14,372 nucleotides of DNA from Granulicella sp. (lineage in GTDB: Bacteria > Acidobacteriota > Terriglobia > Terriglobales > Acidobacteriaceae), in NCBI GenBank assembly GCA_003133205.1, contig PKWK01000055.1, positions 18,615 to 32,986 of the forward strand. The letters are read 5' to 3'. Shown here piece after piece: positions 1 through 7,666 of the stretch (position 1 is the stretch's first letter; every line of letters begins with the position of its first letter). Below the pieces are notes generated by a model. The model saw nothing but the letters and a program-made list of their open reading frames with translations. It was not told the origin of the DNA and did no database searches. Made by a program: the position numbers and the translations under genes.

Positions 1-1
1 T

Positions 2-3000
2 CTGACTTCCCTGCAGGGCAATGAAGAGAATATCTGGATTCTGGCTGTCAAGTGGGTTGCTACCGGCACTCCCGGCTACGCCACTGCCTTATGCGGAGCC
101 ATTGACGACTACTCTGCCGTGCTGACCACGATGGACGGCAACAACGGGTCGCTGCGCGCCGGTATCTATGGAGGCAAACTCGCCGAAGCCGCGGAGATCT
201 GCGCTTACGCGAACCCGGCATGGCCGAACAAAGCAAGAGCTCAGGCCATGTTCCGCCAGGCATTCGCTCAGGACATCCATGATTTTTCTGACAGCAACAT
301 TCCCAATGGCAACTGGGAAACATCGTGCCTCCATGGCATGATCTCGATTGCGATCTTTCTCGACGACCGCGACCTATTCAATCGCGCGGTGAACTACTAT
401 CTGTTCGGACAGGGCAATGGGCGGGTCAGCAATTACGTTATCAACGCAGCGGGACAGGTACAGGAAAGCGGGCGGGACCAAGGGCACACGATGGATGGTA
501 TCAATCACCTTGCGGAAACGGCCGAGGACGCCTGGCATCAGGGAATAGATCTATACGGGGCCTACAATAATCGGCTCTTGGCAGGATTTGAATATACCGG
601 TGAGTACACATCTGGCGCCGGTACTCCTGTCTTCGTCGCCAATCGGGATGCCTGGAATGATCCTCTTAACTCATATGCAACCATTTCTGCTACAGCATCG
701 CCTTTAAGCCAGCCCAACTGGGAGATGGTCTACAACCATTATGTAAGTCGGCAGGGCCTTGGCGCACCCTATACCTCAGGCGTTGTGACGGCATCCGGAT
801 ACAGGCCAGAACCTGCCTCACAAGACTTTGCGGGGATGGGGACCCTGGAGTTCACACGCTCTCCTGGTCAAGCCGACCCGGTGACGAGCATTCCAGTGCC
901 TCCCATCATTCTGTCGAGCTATGGCACCCCGTCGGGAATCTCAATCAACTGGGTCGGGTCAGTGGGTGCCACTTCTTACAACGTGAAGCGCGCCACAACC
1001 AGTGGCGGCCCGTATGCCACCATCGCTTCGGTAACTGGAGAGTCGACTTACACGTATCTCGACGCCACTGCATCTACGACGGGGATTCCGTATTTTTATC
1101 TGGTTACCGCAGTCAACAGCTTTGGCGAGAGCGCGGCCGGGGCCGAGGCCAGAGCCAGCTTTGGGCTACCTTCTCCTTGGGCCAACGCGGACATTGGCAC
1201 TCTTGGGCTGGGAGGCGCGGGCGGCACAGACTATCTGGGGGCCAGCACCTTCTCCTTGCGGGCGTCCGGCGCAGTGATCGGCAACTCAGCAAACTCGCTC
1301 CGGTATAACCTCACGCCGGCGAACTATTCAGTCGGTTCCGTTAGCGTGACCAGCGTTTCAGACTCGTTTCAGTTTGCCTATGTTCCAATGACCGGCGACG
1401 GGCAGATTGTTGCCAGAGTGACTGCGCCATTATCGCCCGTAGCCTCATCGGCGGGCCTGATGATGCGGGATTCGCTCAACTCGAACGCAGCCATGGTGGC
1501 AAATATGGCCCAATATACCGGGCTTGCCCTGGTGACGTCGCGCGCGACCGACGGCGCAACGGCGGTCGCAATGGGACCAGTTCAAATCAGCACGGCAGCG
1601 GCAGCGCCTTCAGATGAAAGTTCTCTTTTTGTTGGGCCTTATTGGGTCAAGCTTACGCGGTTGGGCAACACGTTTACCTCATCCGTTTCTCCGGACAACG
1701 TTACGTGGACTCAGATCAACCAGCAAACGATTACGATGCCGTCTTCCATCTATGCCGGCCTTACACTCGCTTCAGGAAATTCCACCCTCTCCGCCAACGC
1801 AACCTTTGATGAGGTGAACCTTCCGGGCTGGACCCCGACGAGCACGGCGCCGACAGCGCCAGCCAATCTAACAGCGGTTGTGGGTAAAGGTGTCCAACTG
1901 ACGTGGAGCACCGCTATAGGAGCCACCAGTTACACCCTGACACGCAGCGCCGGTTCAGGCGGTACAACGACCCTTGCAACCATCCCCGCACCGGCTTCCG
2001 GCCTGTATGCTGCTTTGCCGGGAACGATCTATTACGTCGACTACACTGGCACTCCGGAAAATACCTACTCCTACAGCGTTTCCGCAACGGGAGCAGGAGG
2101 AACAGGACCAGGTTCGGCCTCAACCTCGGCAGTTGCTCCCCCTCTGAGCGCGCCCTTCATCGCAGACAGTCTCAATGTTCCCTATGCAACCGGCACTGTT
2201 GGCTTGCCGCTTACATACCCGGTGCAGGTGTCAGGCGTGGCAACGTTCAGCGCTTCCGGACTTCCATCTGGTCTGACTATCAATCCGTCAAGCGGAGTGA
2301 TCTCGGGTACGCCCACGCAGAGCGGCGTTTATCAGCCAATCGTGACCGCATCGAATTCTGCCGGTATCGACAGCTGGACTTATACCTTCACTATTGTTGG
2401 GAATCCGCTGCCAGCGGGCATGCAACAGAGCGACATTGGCTTTCTTGAAGCCCCAGGCATCACTGGAACAAGCGGAACAACGATTACGAATACAGGCGCC
2501 GGGGTGGGCGTCGGCGCGGTTTGCGACGATTTCCACTTTGCATACTACCAACTCACAGGCGACGGCAGTATCGTCGTGAATCTGAACAGCGTCACGACCA
2601 TCAGTCCAACGACTACGCTGAGTCAGACTGGGATCATGATGCGCAATACCCTCACTTGTGACTCGTTGATGTTCGGTGGCAATGCCGGTATTGGAGGGGC
2701 CACTTCCGTGACTAGCCTGTATCGCACTGCTACCAATGCGGGCGGCACGGACTATATCGACGCTTCTTCCACAAGTGGGGCGAACGTAACGCTGCCGATG
2801 TACCTGCAAGTGACCAGGTCCGGCAATAATTTCAGCGCGTACTCCTCACCCGATGGAGTTACCTGGGCTCTGATTACGACGAAAACGATCGCAATGAACA
2901 ACACTATTTATGTTGGCCTGGACGTAACTCCGCAGGATGATAGTCCCACGAATGCATCTACAGGGACATATAGCAATATAGCGATCACAAGCGCCGCCTC

Positions 3001-4891
3001 ATCGCTGATCAATAGCCCCAGTTCAGCAATCGGCACTGTGGGGGTGCCGTTCAGCTTCACCATTACGAGCACGATCTTCCCGGCCGCGTATAGCGCAACG
3101 AGCGCAAGTGGCCTGCCCCCCGGGCTAACTCTCGATCCAAACTCAGGCATAATCTCTGGGACTCCAAAGGTTGCGGGGTTATATTCGCTCACTGCTGGCA
3201 TGTCGAATGGGGCTGCAAACGGTACTGCCCCACTCACAATCACGATCCAACCGGCATCGCAGACGATTACATTCACGGCGCCACCAGCGCCGGTGATCTA
3301 TGGAGTAGCGCCGATCATGCTGAGCGCAACCGGAGGAGCTTCGGGCAACGCTGTCACGTTCAGCATGGTCTCGGGACCGGGAGCTGTAAGCGGCAACACG
3401 CTCACAGTGACTGGTGCAGGCGCAATCGTCATCGCGGCCAATCAGGCTGGCAATGCAAACTTCAATGCGGCTCCGGCCGTGCAACAGGCCATCACCGTGA
3501 GCCAGGCCTCGTCCACGTTGAACGGACCGGCGCTTTCAGCGCAGGCAGTGCAGGTGGTGTATAGCGCGACAGGCTCGATTCAAGTGACGTTGACCGGTCA
3601 GTATTCCGGCGCGGGCATAACGACGCCCAGCGGGTCGATCAGCTACACAATTGGAACGGGCACGGCGCAGACGGCCGCCATCGCCAGCGGCAGCGCCACA
3701 GTAACCGTTCCGAATACGCAGTTACCGGGTACATACACGGTTACGGTGACCTATGCGGGAGACGCCAACTACAACGCAGCATCGATCCTGACTTTCCAAG
3801 TGCAGGTAGAACAGATTCAGCCGACAATGACCTGGACACAGCCTGCGGCCTTGGTCTACGGGGCGACACTGAGTAGCGTGCTGAACGCGAGCGCTGCCTA
3901 TAACAGCAGCACTGTTGCGGGTACATATGCGTACACGGCAACGTCCACTAGCGGCAGCGCAACAGCCGTCACAATCACAACGATATTGCCTGCTGGCAGC
4001 TATACGCTGAATGTAAGCTTCACGCCAAGTAATGCAACGATGGACAAATCGGCGACGGGAAGCGTGACGCTGGTAGTGAATAAGGCAGTCCCGGCGATTG
4101 GTTTGGTGGCCTCCGTGAACCCTGTGCTGGCGCAGAATGCGATCACGCTGACTGCCACCGCAACCGGGGTGAGTGCACCAACAGGTGCATTTAGCTTCTT
4201 CGACGGCACAACACTGCTTGGCAACGGCACGCTAAGCGGCGGTGTGGCGATCTTCACCACATCGAGTCTCGTCGTAGGATCGCATTCGATCACGGCGCTG
4301 TATTCGGGGGATGCGAACTTCGTCGGGGTGACCAGTAGTAAGCTGACCGAAGTTGTCGACGACTTCTCCTTCAACATCTCCATACCGCCGGAGACTGCGC
4401 CGCCGGGCGGCACCGCGGTCTTCACCTTTACCCTCACTCCGGTGAACTCGGCTGCGTTCCCGGCGACGATAACGCTGACGGCAAGCGGCCTTCCCTCGGG
4501 CGCGACTTACATCTTCTCGCCAGCCACTCTGATAGCGGGTTCGGGCGCAGCCACGGTGACGCTGACGATGCAGATCCCGCCGGTGACTGCGAGCGCTCAA
4601 CCGCCGCACGGCATCGATGGCGGTCGCAGCCGCAGGCTTGTGCCCTTCGCTCTGGCACTGTTGCTGCTGCCCTTCGCAGGCAGGATGCGCCGCACAAGGA
4701 ATCGCCTGGGCCGGATGATTATTGTTCTTTTGTTGATGGGGGCTGGTATCGCTGCAACGATGAGTCTGAGCGGTTGCGCTGCGACAGGCAACAGCTACTT
4801 CGGCCAGCCGCAGCAGAATTATACGGTGACGGTGACCGGCACAGCGGGCACACTGTCGCACTCCACTACAGTAACGCTGACAGTTGAGTAA
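2..4891 (+). CDS. Alginate-lyase-family protein with multiple Fn3, concanavalin-like and Ig-like modules (5' partial)
   Basis: The reading frame is open from the window edge (1629 residues visible), so the true start and signal peptide lie upstream; the GTG at 119 is internal. The N-terminal part (to about 880) resembles the alginate lyase superfamily: NGNWETS (305-325), an ESGRDQGHT motif ending at 490, then HLAETAEDAWHQGIDLY. This suggests a secreted polysaccharide lyase, but alginate is not proven as substrate. Next come Fn3 (about 890-1150), a concanavalin-like module (1173-1830), Fn3 (1855-2130), a putative-Ig module (2150-2400), a second concanavalin-like module (2415-2990), a second putative-Ig module (3000-3245) and four MBG/Big_3-like repeats (3255-4360). 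The end holds an Ig-like half domain, two hydrophobic segments (4637-4681, 4712-4768), an LSGC motif and a last strand pair. It is probably a cell-surface or outer-membrane-associated carbohydrate-active enzyme. Module borders are approximate; the family calls are from motif memory. Confidence 0.8.
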   Translation: MTSLQGNEENIWILAVKWVATGTPGYATALCGAIDDYSAVLTTMDGNNGSLRAGIYGGKLAEAAEICAYANPAWPNKARAQAMFRQAFAQDIHDFSDSNIPNGNWETSCLHGMISIAIFLDDRDLFNRAVNYYLFGQGNGRVSNYVINAAGQVQESGRDQGHTMDGINHLAETAEDAWHQGIDLYGAYNNRLLAGFEYTGEYTSGAGTPVFVANRDAWNDPLNSYATISATASPLSQPNWEMVYNHYVSRQGLGAPYTSGVVTASGYRPEPASQDFAGMGTLEFTRSPGQADPVTSIPVPPIILSSYGTPSGISINWVGSVGATSYNVKRATTSGGPYATIASVTGESTYTYLDATASTTGIPYFYLVTAVNSFGESAAGAEARASFGLPSPWANADIGTLGLGGAGGTDYLGASTFSLRASGAVIGNSANSLRYNLTPANYSVGSVSVTSVSDSFQFAYVPMTGDGQIVARVTAPLSPVASSAGLMMRDSLNSNAAMVANMAQYTGLALVTSRATDGATAVAMGPVQISTAAAAPSDESSLFVGPYWVKLTRLGNTFTSSVSPDNVTWTQINQQTITMPSSIYAGLTLASGNSTLSANATFDEVNLPGWTPTSTAPTAPANLTAVVGKGVQLTWSTAIGATSYTLTRSAGSGGTTTLATIPAPASGLYAALPGTIYYVDYTGTPENTYSYSVSATGAGGTGPGSASTSAVAPPLSAPFIADSLNVPYATGTVGLPLTYPVQVSGVATFSASGLPSGLTINPSSGVISGTPTQSGVYQPIVTASNSAGIDSWTYTFTIVGNPLPAGMQQSDIGFLEAPGITGTSGTTITNTGAGVGVGAVCDDFHFAYYQLTGDGSIVVNLNSVTTISPTTTLSQTGIMMRNTLTCDSLMFGGNAGIGGATSVTSLYRTATNAGGTDYIDASSTSGANVTLPMYLQVTRSGNNFSAYSSPDGVTWALITTKTIAMNNTIYVGLDVTPQDDSPTNASTGTYSNIAITSAASSLINSPSSAIGTVGVPFSFTITSTIFPAAYSATSASGLPPGLTLDPNSGIISGTPKVAGLYSLTAGMSNGAANGTAPLTITIQPASQTITFTAPPAPVIYGVAPIMLSATGGASGNAVTFSMVSGPGAVSGNTLTVTGAGAIVIAANQAGNANFNAAPAVQQAITVSQASSTLNGPALSAQAVQVVYSATGSIQVTLTGQYSGAGITTPSGSISYTIGTGTAQTAAIASGSATVTVPNTQLPGTYTVTVTYAGDANYNAASILTFQVQVEQIQPTMTWTQPAALVYGATLSSVLNASAAYNSSTVAGTYAYTATSTSGSATAVTITTILPAGSYTLNVSFTPSNATMDKSATGSVTLVVNKAVPAIGLVASVNPVLAQNAITLTATATGVSAPTGAFSFFDGTTLLGNGTLSGGVAIFTTSSLVVGSHSITALYSGDANFVGVTSSKLTEVVDDFSFNISIPPETAPPGGTAVFTFTLTPVNSAAFPATITLTASGLPSGATYIFSPATLIAGSGAATVTLTMQIPPVTASAQPPHGIDGGRSRRLVPFALALLLLPFAGRMRRTRNRLGRMIIVLLLMGAGIAATMSLSGCAATGNSYFGQPQQNYTVTVTGTAGTLSHSTTVTLTVE

Positions 4892-4892
4892 C

Positions 4893-4897
4893 GAGGA
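4893..4897 (+). promoter_or_regulatory. Ribosome binding site of the beta-barrel gene
   Basis: GAGGA lies just past the TAA (4889-4891) of the preceding gene. It favours GTG 4902 or ATG 4908 over the in-frame TTG at 4884, which it lies inside. Confidence 0.5.
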
Positions 4898-4901
4898 TAA
4901 C

Positions 4902-5546
4902 GTGAAGATGCAGGCATCGCTTTGCGGGAATGATCTGCGCAGGAATACACTGCGTAGCGGCGCGTTGTTCGTCGCAGCTCTGCTTTTCACTGGGACATTT
5001 GCAGGGGCGCAGCAACGGAATGCGCAGCCAGCAGACCGCCTTGAACTTGCCATTATGTACAGCGGCTCGTACGCCAACCTGTCCTCGGGCAACAATAAGT
5101 TCTGGCTCAACGGTGGCACCGCGGAGTTGGCAGGACAGATCCATCGCGGTCTCGGCGTAGTCTGCAACCTCACCGGACTGCATACGGCCAATACCGGCGC
5201 TAGCGTCCCACTCAATCTGCTCACTACCACCTTCGGCCCCCGCTATACCTGGACACCCGCGCGTCGCTCTGGAGTTGCGCGCACTGTCTCGATCTTTGGC
5301 GAAGGCCTTGCCGGCGAAGCGCACGGCTTCAATGGACTGTTTCCAGGTCCGTCCAGCGCGGCCCCGAGCTCGCTCAGTCTGGCAGTGCAGGTCGGCGGTG
5401 GGGTGGACGTGGGCCTTTCGCGGCATTTTTCTCTGCGCGCTGTCCAGGCATCATGGCTCCGCACACAGTTTTCAAATACGACAACCAACGTCCAGAATAA
5501 TCTTCAGCTCGGCGCCGGCATCATCTTTCACTCTGCTAACAGATGA
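4902..5546 (+). CDS. Small outer-membrane beta-barrel protein
   Basis: A 214-residue protein. The N-terminus has a signal peptide: basic MKMQASLCGNDLRRNTLRSG, a hydrophobic core ALFVAALLFTGTFA, and a cut probably after AGA before QQRN. The rest is made of alternating beta strands rich in Gly and aromatics (FWLNGGTAELAGQI, TTTFGPRYTW, VSIFGEGLAGEAHG, SLAVQVGGGVDVGLSRHFSLR) and ends in a barrel-like strand, LQLGAGIIFH. This matches the eight-stranded OmpA-like barrels common in Acidobacteriota. Its job is unknown; it may be structural or bind something. GTG 4902 sits 4 bases after GAGGA (4893-4897); ATG 4908 sits 10 bases after it, and TTG 4884 would overlap the upstream gene. The 10-base gap from the large lyase-like gene suggests one transcript and possible translational coupling. 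Confidence 0.75.
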   Translation: MKMQASLCGNDLRRNTLRSGALFVAALLFTGTFAGAQQRNAQPADRLELAIMYSGSYANLSSGNNKFWLNGGTAELAGQIHRGLGVVCNLTGLHTANTGASVPLNLLTTTFGPRYTWTPARRSGVARTVSIFGEGLAGEAHGFNGLFPGPSSAAPSSLSLAVQVGGGVDVGLSRHFSLRAVQASWLRTQFSNTTTNVQNNLQLGAGIIFHSANR

Positions 5547-5720
5547 GTTGTGGCCATCAAATCACCCCAGTGCTACCCCACCATGGGGAGTCGCGCTTAC
5601 GTGAACATGCGGGCGAGGGCGCGAGGCTCTACTTCGTGTCCGTATCGGCTGCGCGCTGCCGATGCATCGCTGGACTCCAGAGATGGCTTGGCAGCGGAAT
5701 TCATGTTGGGCGTTTGATGT

Positions 5721-5846
5721 TCACGGGGCTCCAAGAACCCGATCCGCGAAGTTGAGGTATTGCTCCCAGTCGTAGGCGGTTACGTCGTGACCTCCGGGGC
5801 GGATGTGATAGCCGACTGTGTCGCCGATTGAATGGTTAAGTGGGGG
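5721..5846 (-). pseudogene. C-terminal remnant of a glucuronoyl-esterase-like (CE15-type) alpha/beta hydrolase
   Basis: The last 41 codons of a minus-strand frame read [20 protein letters not shown], then [21 protein letters not shown] and a stop. The block [20 protein letters not shown] resembles the C-terminal catalytic-histidine region of acidobacterial CE15/glucuronoyl-esterase-like hydrolases, where the His (codon 5789-5787) would be the triad base. That assignment is from memory and only moderately sure. A whole enzyme of the family has roughly 400 residues or more, so nearly all of it, including the serine elbow, is missing. The frame continues upstream without a stop into the tail of the broken membrane-protein gene, forming a chimera. 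The 170 bases between this remnant and the beta-barrel gene contain nothing recognisable. A polysaccharide esterase scrap beside a lyase gene suggests a former carbohydrate-degradation locus. Confidence 0.45.
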
Positions 5847-5924
5847 AAGGAGTTGTTCTCTGTTGTGGCATCTTGGCCATGGAGAATGGGAGAGTGGCAC
5901 ACCTTGATTTCGCCCACCATCCAG

Positions 5925-6081
5925 TTTCTGAGTGACCGTGATGTGGGTCGTCTCAGTGTGCTTCACGTACCCCAGCCGTCAATCACGGTCCAACCCCAGT
6001 AGACAAGGCCAGCTACCATTCCCAGGGCCGCAAGTATTGCGCAGCCAGCAACTTCTCCTTGACGCTGAAGTCTTCAGCCAT
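5925..6081 (-). pseudogene. Small single-pass membrane protein gene broken by two frameshifts
   Basis: ATG 6081-6079 follows a good GAGG (6092-6089) with 7-base spacing, and a TATACT -10-like box lies upstream (6125-6120 on the minus strand). The start frame reads MAEDFSVKEKLLA and then hits TAG after 22 codons. A second frame then gives a clear transmembrane segment (CAILAALGMVAGLVYWGWTV followed by IDGWG) ending at TGA 5965-5963. A third frame continues [16 protein letters not shown]. Restoring one missing base after about codon 12 and one in the GGGG run near 5970 joins all three into a protein of about 55 residues: short cytoplasmic head, one helix, polar tail. I do not recognise the family. 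The second lesion is in a homopolymer, so a sequencing indel is possible there. Confidence 0.45.
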
Positions 6082-6088
6082 GATCGAA

Positions 6089-6092
6089 CCTC
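6089..6092 (-). promoter_or_regulatory. Ribosome binding site of the broken small membrane-protein gene
   Basis: GAGG on the minus strand, 7 bases before ATG 6081. It is the main reason to think a real gene started here. Confidence 0.45.
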
Positions 6093-6744
6093 GGCACAGT
6101 GAAAGCGCTTGCGGGCCAAAGTATATGACCGGACTTGCGTGGTGGCCTAAGCAATTAGCCATTTCACGGGACCGACTATGTGAAGAGTCAGAATTCCATT
6201 GTTTTTGAAACGAGCCCGCTTACAGTCCTAGAGGTCATGATGGGAGTGTTAGGGCCGTCAGGATACACCTGGCGGCGCCGTGCTGGCCGTCTGGACCTCT
6301 GCTGATGGTCTTGGCGTTGACACCGGACCCTTTTATTCCTTTGCGGCGATTTATTAGGTTGATGCTGTGATGCTGTTTCTGGATGGGTCTTTGCAGAATC
6401 GACTCAAGACGCTTTCGCCTGCCACCAACATGACGCGTCCGCAGACGTAACCCTGCGCGGACCACTGACTTGATGTGGCAGAAGAACGGAGCGTGATGTT
6501 GAGGGTTTAGGCCAAGGAATGTCTTGAAGGGGGCGGTCCAACTCAGGTGCAGGCTGAACCCGTTTGTCTGCCGCCAGGTCACCTACTAATCGTGCATATT
6601 GGCACTGCGCCGAGGTCGTTTGGGTGTGCACCCGACTTGTCCTGCCGCGTCGGCTTCTCAGCGTGTTAGTGTACCAAGGTGGAGGCGCTCGAGCCGCGGA
6701 AGGTCTATCGTGGTTTGCAACAATGTCGAGGTGCTCCATGTGCT
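6093..6744. other. Gene-poor stretch without recognisable features
   Basis: About 650 bases. Open frames on both strands (longest about 115 codons, minus strand) are rich in Arg, His, Pro and Trp, have no credible ribosome binding site and resemble no family I know. No tRNA, inverted-repeat pair or transposase fragment could be made out. It lies between decayed minus-strand genes and an intact accessory gene, so it may be eroded former coding sequence. Confidence 0.5.
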
Positions 6745-7626
6745 ATGGATTTACAGACTATGACTGACTTGCTTCACCTGCATTCGCGCAATAAGACCGA
6801 GATCAGGACAATGGAGGATTGGCGTCTGCACCGAAAAGCTGTGAATTCCGGCTGGGTTCCAGGCAAGAGCGCCTGGGAGACTGCGAATGCATGGGTGGGT
6901 TGCGGAGAACCCCTCGTGCCAACAGACTTTCAGGCTCTGCTTGAATCACATGAGGCTACGAACCGCCTTGCGTTTGGGCGAGGTGTAATTGAGTTGAAGA
7001 CTCACTTGCATCATCGCCCCCCATCCGGCCCTCGAAACCACGATCTTGGCCTGTGGTCCGATGATGAAAAGGCATTTGTTGGGATTGAATCGAAGGCTGA
7101 CGACGGGTTTGCTGGCACGATGCTTGATCAGATGAGGCGTGCCGAGAAGACTTTGCAATCCGGCGGCAGCACAAGACTGCACATGCGGATCGAATGGTTA
7201 AGCCAATCCCTCACCGGGCACGGTTTATTGATGAGCAGGGAGCAAACTTCGAGTTCCGACGGAATGGTGCGAAGGCATATCTTGGAGTTGCCATATCAAC
7301 TGTTCGCAGGTGTCGCCGGCACCCTGCTGGAAGCGAAGGCGTGCGGGGCAGAGTTGGCAATATTTGCAGTGCATCAGTTCCGTACCCGTTGGACGAATAA
7401 CAGCGAGATCGAAGCTGACTCCGAACTCCTGAACTGGTTTGTTTCTCGTCTTCTGTTTAGCAATGCTGCTAGCGGCGCTCCGAAAATCGCCAGTACTAGT
7501 CTTGAATGGGGCAGACTCGTGGGTCCAATATGGATTACAAAGCGATCCTGCGGAGACGACCGCTGGGATATGCCAGCGGTCGTTCCATTATTCATCGGCA
7601 AGGTCCTGACCGATTGCACCGTATAG
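6745..7626 (+). CDS. Orphan PD-(D/E)XK-like protein resembling DUF6946
   Basis: About 293 residues from ATG 6745. The core looks like a restriction-endonuclease-like fold. It has MEDWRLHRKAVNSGW..GKSAWETANAW and an FQALLE helix, then NHDLGLW with Asp100 (7042), strand VGIESKAD with Glu115 and Lys117 (7087-7095), then an IEWLSQSL helix and LPYQLFAGVAGTLLEAKACG followed by strand AIFAVHQF. The Asp-(14)-Glu-x-Lys spacing fits the metal site of PD-(D/E)XK nucleases, and the overall order resembles DUF6946 proteins as I remember them. Nuclease activity is an inference. GTG 6679 (315 residues), ATG 6760 and ATG 6811 are also possible starts; family resemblance begins at MEDW, so 6811 is plausible, and no strong Shine-Dalgarno decides it. 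There is no partner methylase or toxin/antitoxin gene nearby, and the next gene converges 40 bases away. It may be an acquired defence-like or housekeeping orphan. Confidence 0.65.
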   Translation: MDLQTMTDLLHLHSRNKTEIRTMEDWRLHRKAVNSGWVPGKSAWETANAWVGCGEPLVPTDFQALLESHEATNRLAFGRGVIELKTHLHHRPPSGPRNHDLGLWSDDEKAFVGIESKADDGFAGTMLDQMRRAEKTLQSGGSTRLHMRIEWLSQSLTGHGLLMSREQTSSSDGMVRRHILELPYQLFAGVAGTLLEAKACGAELAIFAVHQFRTRWTNNSEIEADSELLNWFVSRLLFSNAASGAPKIASTSLEWGRLVGPIWITKRSCGDDRWDMPAVVPLFIGKVLTDCTV

Positions 7627-7666
7627 AGCTATTGGGTACCCCACGCATTCTCGCTTCCACGAACCT

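Noticed and set aside
4232..5230. A 332-codon open frame on the minus strand
   Set aside because: It is antisense to two well-supported plus-strand genes, is Arg/Ser-rich and shows no family motif.
5573..5589. CCCC...GGGG inverted repeat after the barrel gene as a terminator
   Set aside because: The stem is 4-5 pairs and no T-run follows.
6313..6340. GTTGACACCGGACCC as a possible end of a REP/IS200-type element
   Set aside because: It vaguely resembles ends of small transposon-like elements, but there is no partner repeat, no hairpin pair and no transposase remnant.
6235..6739. Two minus-strand frames of 111-115 codons as genes
   Set aside because: They overlap each other in different frames, have no ribosome binding site, and have a residue composition typical of noncoding sequence.
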